Part shown: positions 1-5,383 of the stretch, one piece after another | Layout: each line of letters opens with the position of its first letter | How positions within the stretch are numbered: the stretch's first letter is position 1 | Notes under the pieces: generated by a model | Seen by the model: the letters and a program-made list of their open reading frames with translations, nothing else | Told to the model about the DNA's origin: nothing | Databases searched by the model: none | Position numbers and translations under genes: made by a program | NCBI GenBank assembly: GCA_030526455.1 | Contig: JAUNCU010000128.1 | Coordinates: forward strand, 1 to 8,231 | From: Bacteroidales bacterium | GTDB taxonomy: Bacteria; Bacteroidota; Bacteroidia; Bacteroidales; Muribaculaceae | Reading direction: 5' to 3' | Length of the DNA stretch: 8,231 nt

Positions 1-106
1 ATGCAAGCGAGTGAATTGCGCAGCAATTCGCGAGCGCAGCTTGGAGATAAGGAACTGCAAAGAAAAGAGCCTCGGAGAGGGTCGGTTATGGTAGTGACGC
101 TTGCAT
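1..106 (+). repeat. Left REP-like terminal repeat of the transposase element
   Basis: It contains an outer palindrome (GAATTGC, loop GCA, GCAATTC at 13-29) and an inner core at 65-94. The inner core has a short CCTC-GGA-GAGG hairpin at 70-80. The 8-bp ends (1-8 and 99-106) are reverse complements. The -33-like element of the transposase promoter (about 100-103) falls inside the right end of this repeat, so the repeat may carry part of the promoter for its own transposase. Confidence 0.75.
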
Positions 107-123
107 ATAACAATAATAATCTC

Positions 124-131
124 TATTTTTG
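124..131 (+). promoter_or_regulatory. Promoter -7 element of the transposase gene
   Basis: TATTTTTG at 124-131 matches the Bacteroidetes -7 consensus TAnnTTTG. Twenty bases upstream, CTTG at 100-103 is a three-of-four match to the -33 TTTG. A transcript starting about 6 nt after 131 would leave only about 5-8 nt before the ATG at 144, so the mRNA would be almost leaderless. This also argues against the in-frame TTG at 129 as start codon, because that codon lies within the -7 element. Confidence 0.55.
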
Positions 132-143
132 CATAAAAAGCAC

Positions 144-587
144 ATGAGCAAGGTAAATGCACTGTTTCATATCGTCATCAACACCCATCACAGACAAATG
201 ACCATAGGCGATGACCATTGTGATGATATGTATCGATACATCTGGAAAACCATCCAAAACAAAGGATGCTTCCTCTGCCGCATTGGAGGAGTAGCCAATC
301 ACATTCACATGTTGGTGGATTTGAAACCCACCGTCGCTTTGGCTGACCTGGTTAGAGAAGTGAAGCAGACAAGCAGCGAGTGGGCTAGAACTAGCGGCAT
401 GTTCCCTCACTGGGATGGATGGGGCCGAGAGTATGCGGCTTTCTCCATTTCAATTGATGCAAAGAATAATGTAATTGAATATATCAAAGGACAAAAAGAA
501 CATCATAAGCGCGTGAGTTTTGAAGATGAATTCAAACGCATTCTAGTAGAGCATGGCATTGACTGGGACGACCGACTGCTCACATAA
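144..587 (+). CDS. REP-associated / IS200-like Y1 tyrosine transposase
   Basis: This is a 147-residue HUH (Y1) transposase, the enzyme class that nicks and rejoins single-stranded DNA at hairpins through a 5'-phosphotyrosine link. Counting from the ATG at 144, the HUH pair is H53 and H55 in the motif NHIHMLV. The probable catalytic tyrosine is Y113 in EYIKGQ, with Q117 four residues later and EHH following. The N-terminal VNALFHIVIN stretch and the region ending in YAAFSIS also fit the family. The length is normal for the short IS200-like group and the frame is intact, so the protein looks active. The open frame can be extended to a TTG at 129. I chose the ATG at 144 because family members typically start with MS-K and the TTG lies within a -7 promoter element. 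Matched hairpin repeats flank the gene and a related solo repeat occurs at 8166-8206. This favours a REP-mobilising RAYT, but a plain IS200-type element remains possible. Confidence 0.9.
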   Translation: MSKVNALFHIVINTHHRQMTIGDDHCDDMYRYIWKTIQNKGCFLCRIGGVANHIHMLVDLKPTVALADLVREVKQTSSEWARTSGMFPHWDGWGREYAAFSISIDAKNNVIEYIKGQKEHHKRVSFEDEFKRILVEHGIDWDDRLLT

Positions 588-598
588 GCCCCTAGTCG

Positions 599-693
599 CT
601 ACCATAACCGACCCTCTCCGAGGCTCTTCCCTTCGACTCTACCCTTTCTCCAAGCTGCGCGAGCGAATTGCTGCGCAATTCTCTCGCTTGCAT
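599..693 (-). repeat. Right REP-like terminal repeat (inverted copy)
   Basis: Positions 599-628 are the exact reverse complement of 65-94, and 641-693 are a close reverse complement of 1-53. Around 660-690 the palindrome has a longer stem than in the left copy: GCGAG, a mismatch, GAATTGC, loop GCA, then the complementary strand. It begins 11 nt after the transposase stop and may also act as a transcriptional or mRNA 3'-end hairpin. Confidence 0.75.
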
Positions 694-710
694 GGAGTTA
701 ACCATAATAA

Positions 711-725
711 GCCGTCTCCGACGGC
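711..725 (+). repeat. Short perfect hairpin between element end and tandem repeat
   Basis: GCCGTC, loop TCC, GACGGC forms a 6-bp perfect stem. It lies between the right transposase repeat and the tandem array. The word CCGACGGCGGTGG recurs inside the array near 836, so the hairpin may be a diverged edge of that array. Confidence 0.45.
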
Positions 726-734
726 GGTGGCGAT

Positions 735-941
735 ATCTCTGATCCTACACCAGAGAGCGCACCGATGGCGATGGGAGGCATCTCTGCTCCTACGACAGAA
801 AGCGCGCTGCCGGCGGAGGGCGATATCAATGCTCCGACGGCGGTGGGCGATATCTCTGCTTCTACGACAGAAAGCGCGCTGCCTGCGGTGGGCGATATCA
901 ATGCTCCGACGCCAGAGAGCGCACCGATGGTGGTGGGTGGT
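735..941 (+). repeat. Degenerate tandem repeat, 45-bp unit
   Basis: Five units can be set out as 735-779 (45 bp), 780-824 (45), 825-851 (27), 852-896 (45) and 897-941 (45). The second and fourth units differ at only three positions. The first and last share the word CCAGAGAGCGCACCGATGG. The third looks like a unit with an 18-bp deletion. All lengths are multiples of three. One frame reads as a 15-residue motif, roughly ISAPTTESALPAxGD, open from 711 to 1079. No promoter or convincing start precedes it, and the frame runs on into AT-rich, non-protein-like sequence, so I do not call a gene. It may be an intergenic variable-number repeat or a remnant of a repetitive surface protein. Confidence 0.7.
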
Positions 942-1250
942 GGCTTTATTTTTTTGAATAATTATTTATATATTGTGGTGTATTACGAAATATATTACTA
1001 TCTTTGTAACCGGTTACGAGTGCGTGGGTGCTTTTGCTGCGCCGCTGTCGTGACTGTGGCTTTCGATAGCGATGGATAGCATCTGTCGGTGATACTGAAG
1101 GCTACACATTATATATAAGAAGACAAATAAAGGCAAAATAAAGAAACCGTTAAAGTTCTCAAATAATAGCATTTTGTTAATTGTTAATAGTTGGCAGTAG
1201 CGCAGCGATGTGCCAGACCAGCGCCAAAAAAGAAAAATGTTTTCCTGTGT
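942..1250. other. AT-rich intergenic stretch without a recognisable gene
   Basis: I see no supported coding region here. The stretch contains the palindrome AACCGGTT (near 1010-1017) and an isolated -7-like TATCTTTG at 999-1006. That -7-like site has no well-spaced -33 element and no convincing ORF behind it. Short open frames in this region have atypical, low-quality translations and no homology that I recognise. Confidence 0.5.
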
Positions 1251-1287
1251 GGGCTCGGGTTGTGAAATCCGAGTCCATAATTTTTTT
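1251..1287 (+). terminator. Possible rho-independent terminator, plus strand
   Basis: GGGCTCGG (1251-1258) pairs with CCGAGTCC (1269-1276), an 8-bp stem with one G-U pair and a 10-nt loop. After ATAA comes a run of seven T at 1281-1287. It would stop plus-strand transcripts coming from the transposase side before they reach the 3' end of the convergent pepD gene. Confidence 0.5.
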
Positions 1288-1326
1288 GCACCCCTGCCCC
1301 CCCCATGGAGGATAGCGGACACACAT

Positions 1327-1363
1327 AAAAAAAACACACAGCACCGGAAGATGGTGCTGTGTG
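1327..1363 (-). terminator. Rho-independent terminator of pepD
   Basis: CACACAGCACC (1335-1345) and GGTGCTGTGTG (1353-1363) form a perfect 11-bp stem with a 7-nt loop. On the minus strand the stem is followed by eight T (complement of A at 1327-1334). It is in the right orientation to end transcripts from pepD, leaving a 3' untranslated region of about 300 nt. Confidence 0.8.
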
Positions 1364-1390
1364 AGATGATGTGTATTGAGCCTCCTTTAG

Positions 1391-1625
1391 CGAACACGAA
1401 TCACACGAATTTCACGAATTATTTATAATAAAATCCGTGAGGTTTCTGTGTGGGGGCTTTGTCAACGAATTACACGTCATCGGCTTGCCGCTTCGCTTGC
1501 GAAGAATTAAACGAATTTATTTTTCTGTTGAATCTCGTTGAATCTGTGTGAGTTATAAAATAAATCTGTGAGATCCGTGAGATCTGTGTGGGGCACTCCC
1601 CAAAATAGATCTGTGTGGGGCCAGG
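1391..1625. repeat. Cluster of short GTG-rich degenerate repeats
   Basis: Short words of the form ATCTGTGTG, ATCCGTGAG and ATTCGTG recur here. At 1391-1420 they read on the minus strand, and from 1431 to 1625 on the plus strand. GATCTGTGTGGGGC occurs twice exactly, at 1581-1594 and 1608-1621. A small hairpin, TGGGG-CACT-CCCCA, joins them. The block lies wholly within the 3' region of pepD, between its stop and its terminator. No coding capacity is evident. Confidence 0.5.
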
Positions 1626-1635
1626 GGCAAGGGCG

Positions 1636-3096
1636 TTACTTGTCGGCTGCGATGGCGTTGAGGAGGGCTACTGTGAAGTCCCAGCCTTTTTGCACTGCAG
1701 GGATGTGGCAGCGTTCGCGTGGCGAGTGCACGTCTTGCAGGGTTGGTCCGTAGGAAATCATTTCCATGTCGGGACGCACCTTGAGGAAGAGGCCGCATTC
1801 AAGACCTGCGTGGATGGCTTCCACCTTTGGTTCCACGCCGTAGAGACCCTTCCATTGAGCCACTGCGAGTTTCAGGAGTTGGCTGTCGGCGTTAGGAGCC
1901 CAACCTTGGTAACTGCCTTCGCTCTTCACTTCCTTCGCGCCAGCGAGGGTGAAGAGGGCTTCGATTTGCAGGGCGAGTTCGTCCTTAGCGCTTTCGGTCG
2001 ACGAGCGGCTGAAGAATTCGAGGTAGATGGTGTCTTCGTTGGTCTTCACGCTAGCGAAGTTGGTAGAAGTTTCTACGAGGCCTTCCACTTCCTGGCTCAT
2101 GTAGTAAACACCATGTTGAGCGGCGAAACTAGCGGCCACGAGGCGCTTAGCGGTGCAGTCGTCGATGATGGTAGCGGGCGCGTCAACGCTTTCGATGGTC
2201 ACTTCCACGTTAGGCTCTGGGCGCTTGTATTCAAATTTGATGTCGGCAGCGATGGTGTTGACCACGGTTGCGAGTGTTTCCTTATCTTCGGGCTTGATAC
2301 CCACGATGGCCACAGCGTCGCGAGCGATGGCGTTGTGGAGGTTGCCGGCGTTGAAACTAGCGAGTTTCACGTCGATTTTACTTCCCAGCACATAGAGGAT
2401 GCGCGCCATTTGCTTAGTGGCGCTAGCCAGACCCTTATGGATGTCGCAGCCAGAGTGGCCACCCATCATCTTGCCAATCTTGATGGCGAAGTAGATGCGG
2501 TCGGCGGGAGCGGCTTCGGGCTTGTAGTCGAAGAGCACGGGGGTAACCACGCCACCAGCGCAGCCGATGGTGATCACGCCGTCGTCTTCGCTGTCGAGGT
2601 TGAAGAGGTAGTCGCCCACGAGCATGTCGGCCTGGATGTTGCTGGCGCCGGTGAGGCCAGTTTCTTCATCCACAGTGGCGAGGGCTTCCATAGCGCCGCA
2701 CTTGATGTCGGGGTCGGTGATAGCGGCCAGCGCGATCGCGAGGCCGATACCGTCGTCGGCACCGAGGGTGGTGTTGTTGGCCCACACCCATTCACCTTCC
2801 ACGCGAGTTTCGAGAGGATCGGTGAGGAAGTTATGGTTAGATGTAGGAAGTTTTTCGGCCACCATGTCCATGTGTCCTTGGAGCACTACACCCTTGGCGT
2901 TTTCAAAACCAGGAGCGGCAGGGCGGAACATGGCCACGTTGCCTACTTCGTCGACCTTATACTGGAGGTTGTTTTCCTTAGCGAAATCCACGAGCCAAGC
3001 GCGAATTTTGTCGAGGTTGCCTGATGGACGAGGCACTTTAGTCATCGCGTCGAAAATTTGCCACACGCGAGCGGGTTTTAAGTCTTTTACTTCCAT
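1636..3096 (-). CDS. pepD: Aminoacyl-histidine dipeptidase (peptidase D, M20 family)
   Basis: This cytosolic zinc peptidase hydrolyses Xaa-His dipeptides such as carnosine, and other dipeptides, in peptide recycling. The 486-residue length is almost identical to E. coli PepD (485). By alignment from memory, the metal and catalytic residues are all present. H75 and D77 lie in GHMDMV, D114 in LGADDGIG, E144 and E145 in DEETGLTG, D168 in NLDSED and H457 in DVHSPRER. The middle part, roughly residues 200-400 starting near KMMGGHSG, is the lid or dimerisation domain of M20 peptidases. The ATG at 3096 gives the family's usual N-terminus. No clean TAnnTTTG promoter was found in the 166-bp gap to the divergent gene at 3263, so its promoter is unassigned. 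Transcription probably ends at the hairpin at 1327-1363. A 469-codon open frame on the opposite strand is a codon-bias shadow. Confidence 0.96.
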   Translation of the reverse strand: MEVKDLKPARVWQIFDAMTKVPRPSGNLDKIRAWLVDFAKENNLQYKVDEVGNVAMFRPAAPGFENAKGVVLQGHMDMVAEKLPTSNHNFLTDPLETRVEGEWVWANNTTLGADDGIGLAIALAAITDPDIKCGAMEALATVDEETGLTGASNIQADMLVGDYLFNLDSEDDGVITIGCAGGVVTPVLFDYKPEAAPADRIYFAIKIGKMMGGHSGCDIHKGLASATKQMARILYVLGSKIDVKLASFNAGNLHNAIARDAVAIVGIKPEDKETLATVVNTIAADIKFEYKRPEPNVEVTIESVDAPATIIDDCTAKRLVAASFAAQHGVYYMSQEVEGLVETSTNFASVKTNEDTIYLEFFSRSSTESAKDELALQIEALFTLAGAKEVKSEGSYQGWAPNADSQLLKLAVAQWKGLYGVEPKVEAIHAGLECGLFLKVRPDMEMISYGPTLQDVHSPRERCHIPAVQKGWDFTVALLNAIAADK

Positions 3097-3234
3097 AAAT
3101 AATGTTTGTTAGTGATATTATAAAAAATGTTAGTTATCGTTGAGTGTTAAAAAATTTTGTTAAAAGCGATATATAACAATCGTAAAGTTACAAATTTTAT
3201 TTGAATAATTGGTCAAAATGTCGCAAACCTTTTC

Positions 3235-3242
3235 TATATTTG
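3235..3242 (+). promoter_or_regulatory. Promoter -7 element of the small membrane protein / OmpH-like operon
   Basis: TATATTTG fits TAnnTTTG exactly and ends 20 nt before the ATG at 3263. The -33 element is weak: TTGG at 3209-3212 with 22-nt spacing is the best candidate, while a perfect TTTG at 3200-3203 is too far away. Transcription would start about 3248-3250 with a leader of roughly 14 nt. Confidence 0.5.
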
Positions 3243-3262
3243 CATAGAATTTTGAACAAAGC

Positions 3263-3436
3263 ATGGTGAAACTCGTGATTTTAATCATCGCACTGATGGC
3301 CGTGGCAGTGGCTCTGCTGGGCGTGAGGGTGTTTTTCGTGAAGGGTGGAAAATTCCCTAACACCCACATTCACAGCAATAAGCACATGCGCGAACGAGGC
3401 ATCACCTGTGCTCACGACAAGGAATATAACAAATAA
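3263..3436 (+). CDS. Small single-pass membrane protein (57 aa) with His/Cys-containing tail
   Basis: This short gene encodes a 57-residue protein. Residues 2-26 form one hydrophobic helix ending in GVRVFFVKGGKFP. A polar tail follows with THIHSNKHMRERGITCAHDK, which holds four histidines (H35, H37, H41, H51) and a single cysteine (C49). I recall similar small proteins with FPxTHI and RxxGIxCA motifs as conserved hypotheticals in Bacteroidales, but cannot confirm this here and know of no assigned function. Coding support comes from the -7 promoter element just upstream, the ATG start, the sensible membrane-plus-tail composition and the tight link to the next gene (16 nt gap). The two genes are probably co-transcribed. 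The tail could bind a metal or face an envelope partner; that is inference only. Confidence 0.8.
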   Translation: MVKLVILIIALMAVAVALLGVRVFFVKGGKFPNTHIHSNKHMRERGITCAHDKEYNK

Positions 3437-3452
3437 TTACTCATAAAAGAAA

Positions 3453-4067
3453 ATGAACTTTTTAAGCAAAATCTCAAAACTCGCTTTTGTAGCGCTGGTG
3501 ATGGTGGCCGTAGTGGCTTGCCAAGGCGAAAAGAAAGCCGACGAAAAAGCACCAGCATCAGCCAACATGCCTAAGCAGGCTAACGAAAACATGACCGTGC
3601 GCTACGTTGACGCCGACACACTGCTGAAATTCTACAACCTGGCTAAAGACTACAACGAATCGGCTACTCGCATGCAGAACCAACTCGACGCCCTCCAGAA
3701 GGCGCAAGAAGACAAGATTCGCAACCTCCAGGCTAGTTTCGCACAAAAAGAAAAGAACAATGTCTACGCCACTAACCCTCAACAGGCACAAGCCGACCAG
3801 GCTACTTACCAAAACGCAATGAACAATGCGCAGAAGGTGATCGCTGCCAAGCAGGAGGAAATCGCTAAAATCCTTCAGGAAAACCAAAAGGACCTCAACG
3901 ACAAAATCAACGACTTCCTGAAGAAATATGCAAAGGAAAAGGGATTCGACATGATTCTCAACAAGGCCGCTACTTTCTACGTGGACGAAAAATTCGACGT
4001 CACCAGCGAAGTGGTTGAGCAACTCAACAAGGAATACACCAAAGTGGCTCCTAAGAAAGAAAAATAA
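3453..4067 (+). CDS. OmpH/Skp-family periplasmic chaperone-like lipoprotein
   Basis: This 204-residue protein resembles Skp (OmpH), the trimeric periplasmic chaperone that holds unfolded outer membrane proteins. Residues 1-22 are a signal peptide with a lipobox-like VVAC, so C23 is probably lipidated. Classical Skp is soluble. Next come a charged linker (24-48), the family's first strand VRYVDADTLL (49-58), a long charged alpha-helical coiled coil (about 60-155, the 'tentacle'), and the closing segment YAKEKGFDMILNKAATFYV with the final helix. It sits 16 nt behind the 57-aa membrane protein gene, probably in the same operon, and ends at the strong hairpin at 4095-4130. Paralogues often accompany BamA, but no bamA is present here, so this is likely a stand-alone copy. 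The lipidation and family calls are strong; the client proteins are unknown. Confidence 0.88.
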   Translation: MNFLSKISKLAFVALVMVAVVACQGEKKADEKAPASANMPKQANENMTVRYVDADTLLKFYNLAKDYNESATRMQNQLDALQKAQEDKIRNLQASFAQKEKNNVYATNPQQAQADQATYQNAMNNAQKVIAAKQEEIAKILQENQKDLNDKINDFLKKYAKEKGFDMILNKAATFYVDEKFDVTSEVVEQLNKEYTKVAPKKEK

Positions 4068-4094
4068 TCAACACACGATTGATACACAAGCACA

Positions 4095-4136
4095 ATAAAG
4101 CGCGCTGCCTCACCGGGCGGCGCGCTTTATTTATTT
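4095..4136 (+). terminator. Intrinsic terminator of the OmpH-like gene, possibly bidirectional
   Basis: Arms 4095-4109 and 4116-4130 form a 15-bp GC-rich stem with one wobble pair and the loop TCACCG. It starts 28 nt after the stop codon and is followed by TTATTT. On the minus strand the stem ends in CTTTATTG, a weaker T-rich tail. The hairpin could therefore also stop transcripts from the convergent transporter gene. Confidence 0.8.
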
Positions 4137-4170
4137 CGTGGATAGGAAACCGTGGAGGGATTTTCACCCC

Positions 4171-4210
4171 CCGGAGCCTCCGGAAGTTCCGGAACCTCCG
4201 GGGGCTCCGG
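4171..4210. repeat. 40-bp near-perfect palindrome
   Basis: The two 20-bp halves are reverse complements except at two positions, and the centre is TTCC|GGAA. The halves are themselves built from the recurring word CTCCGG. There is no spacer loop and no T-tract, so it is not a normal terminator. It lies 36-75 bp beyond the stop codon of the minus-strand transporter and 41 bp beyond the OmpH-like terminator stem. Confidence 0.65.
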
Positions 4211-4245
4211 GATTGCCAGTTCTGGGCTCTCCGCCCCCCACCAGG

Positions 4246-5178
4246 CTAGCGGGTGTAGTGGGGGCGGTATTCGTCGGTTTCGATGTAGATGTAGATGTTG
4301 TAGGCTGGCAGAGACGCGCGGATGTGGCGCTCGATGTCGTTGATGAGTTGGCTAGCATGGGCGTCGTGGGCTGACTTGACGTCGATTTTGGCGGTGAGAA
4401 GCACGTCGGTGGGACTGAGGTGAATGGTCTTCACATTGATGAGGCGATCGATTTCCTCGCGCTCGAATGCCTGCTTGATGGTGGCGAGGTCGGCATCGGT
4501 CACGCTTTCGCCTATGAGCAAGCCATAGAACTCGCGCGCCAAAAACAGCGCCGCCAGGCACAGCAGTATGCCGATAAGCAAGCCCGAGAAGGCGTCGTAG
4601 AAGGGGTTGGCGGTGAAGTGGCTGAGCAGCGTTCCCGCCAGGGCAATGAAGAGGCCCACCACGGCGCAGGTGTCTTCGGCGAAGATGATGATGATTTCGC
4701 TGTGGCGGCTTTCGCGCAGGAAGCGGTAGAGCGAGAGGCGCTCACGGTTGAGCGTGCGAATTTCCTTAAATGCCACGCTGAGGCTGAAGCCTTCCACCAC
4801 GATGCCAAAGGCGAGGATGCCCACCACGAGCCATACGCTCTGCACGGCGTGCTCGGGATGACCGAGTTTTTCGACGGCCTCCATGATGCCCAGCGCACCG
4901 CCGCCAAAGAAGAGCATCATCGCCACCACCATGCTGTAGAAATACTTGGCGCGCGCCTGCCCGAAGGGGTGACGGGCGGTGGCTTTCGCCGACGCCTGAC
5001 GGTCGCCCACGAGCAGCAACACCTGGTTGCCGCAGTCCACGATACTGTGAATCGACTCGTTGAGCATAGCCACCGAGCCCGAGAATGCATATCCCACAAA
5101 TTTAGAGATGGCCACAAGCACATTCGACGCCAGCGCCGCAATCACACTCATCATGCCACCATTGCTTTCCTGTTTCAT
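4246..5178 (-). CDS. Cation diffusion facilitator (CDF) transporter
   Basis: This 310-residue inner membrane protein exports divalent metals, typically Zn2+, Co2+, Mn2+ or Fe2+, by proton exchange. About six transmembrane helices are visible (roughly 10-30, 36-57, 79-100, 115-135, 162-184 and 194-215), followed by a cytoplasmic metal-sensing domain (about 222-310). H44 and D48 in ESIHSIVD correspond to the metal site of helix 2, and E168/D169 in AEDTCAVVG to helix 5. The block RHPFGQARAKYFY (69-81) and the ED in helix 5 resemble the SLC30A9-like CDF branch rather than the FieF type. The substrate cannot be named. The C-terminus is tyrosine-rich. The gene starts 205 nt downstream of hflX in the same direction, with a MITE-like element between. 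It has either its own weak promoter there or read-through from hflX. Confidence 0.93.
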   Translation of the reverse strand: MKQESNGGMMSVIAALASNVLVAISKFVGYAFSGSVAMLNESIHSIVDCGNQVLLLVGDRQASAKATARHPFGQARAKYFYSMVVAMMLFFGGGALGIMEAVEKLGHPEHAVQSVWLVVGILAFGIVVEGFSLSVAFKEIRTLNRERLSLYRFLRESRHSEIIIIFAEDTCAVVGLFIALAGTLLSHFTANPFYDAFSGLLIGILLCLAALFLAREFYGLLIGESVTDADLATIKQAFEREEIDRLINVKTIHLSPTDVLLTAKIDVKSAHDAHASQLINDIERHIRASLPAYNIYIYIETDEYRPHYTR

Positions 5179-5216
5179 AAGCCAGAGAAAAAATTAGTAA
5201 GTTTAGATTACGCAGA

Positions 5217-5353
5217 TTTTTCGTGAAAGGGGACGGTTCTGTTTCACGAAAAATTTTTCAGAAAATTTTATTATATCACTAAACAACAGTATGTTACACT
5301 TTTCAGAAAACTCAAAATTCGTGAAAGAGAACCGTCCCCTTTCACGAATTTTT
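5217..5353. mobile_element. MITE-like element: two 31-bp palindromes in inverted orientation
   Basis: The unit at 5220-5250 has perfect 9-bp arms TTCGTGAAA and TTTCACGAA around GGGGACGGTTCTG. The unit at 5318-5348 is its reverse complement with a single base difference. The inner flanks (TTTTTCAGAAAA near 5254-5265 and TTTTCAGAAAA near 5300) extend the similarity. The intervening 67 bp are AT-rich and non-coding. Hairpin arms followed by T-runs make each unit terminator-like as well. Such paired REP units are typical of non-autonomous elements moved by a Y1 transposase. The sequence differs from the repeats around the transposase at 144-587, so another enzyme probably moved it. Confidence 0.75.
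5318..5348 (-). terminator. Repeat hairpin that may terminate hflX
   Basis: Read on the minus strand, this palindrome (9-bp stem, 13-nt interior) begins 36 nt after the hflX stop. It is followed by TTTTGAGTTTTC. The stem is AT-rich and the loop is large, so termination would be partial at best. No better terminator is seen after hflX. Confidence 0.35.
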
Positions 5354-5383
5354 GGGTGTTGAAATCCCCTCTACTCCCCTGCC

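Larger units (their letters stand above)
1..693 (+). mobile_element. RAYT / IS200-like element with long terminal inverted repeats
   Basis: A Y1-type transposase gene is enclosed by two inverted copies of a complex repeat. Positions 65-94 and 599-628 are exact reverse complements over 30 bp. The outer parts (1-53 and 641-693) match in inverted orientation with about six differences. Both outer parts hold the small palindrome GAATTGC-GCA-GCAATTC (13-29 on the left). The left copy is also bounded by ATGCAAGC at 1-8 and its complement GCTTGCAT at 99-106, so it could close into a branched hairpin. Hairpin ends next to a single-stranded-DNA HUH transposase fit the REP/RAYT or IS200 family. The window begins exactly at the left repeat, so the true left end may lie further out. 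There is no tnpB-like accessory gene. The boundaries are inferred from repeat similarity, not from a target-site comparison. Confidence 0.75.

Noticed and set aside
553..957. Arg/Leu-rich open frame over the right transposase repeat and the tandem array
   Set aside because: It overlaps the transposase end and repeat DNA. The composition is an artefact of repeats read out of frame.
999..1006. TATCTTTG as a promoter -7 element
   Set aside because: No TTTG-like -33 box at 19-21 nt and no credible gene downstream.
1014..1428. Two opposing short open frames in the intergenic region
   Set aside because: Both cross intrinsic terminator hairpins and homopolymer runs, including C8 at 1297-1304. Their translations resemble no protein family.
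1615..3024. Long plus-strand open frame (469 codons) opposite pepD
   Set aside because: It is antisense to a gene with all M20 catalytic residues. The translation is His/Val/Glu-rich, as expected from the mirrored codon bias, and no family is recognisable.
4420..5226. Plus-strand open frame of 268 codons opposite the CDF gene
   Set aside because: It is an antisense shadow of a clearly recognisable transporter; the His/Ala/Glu-rich composition reflects codon bias.
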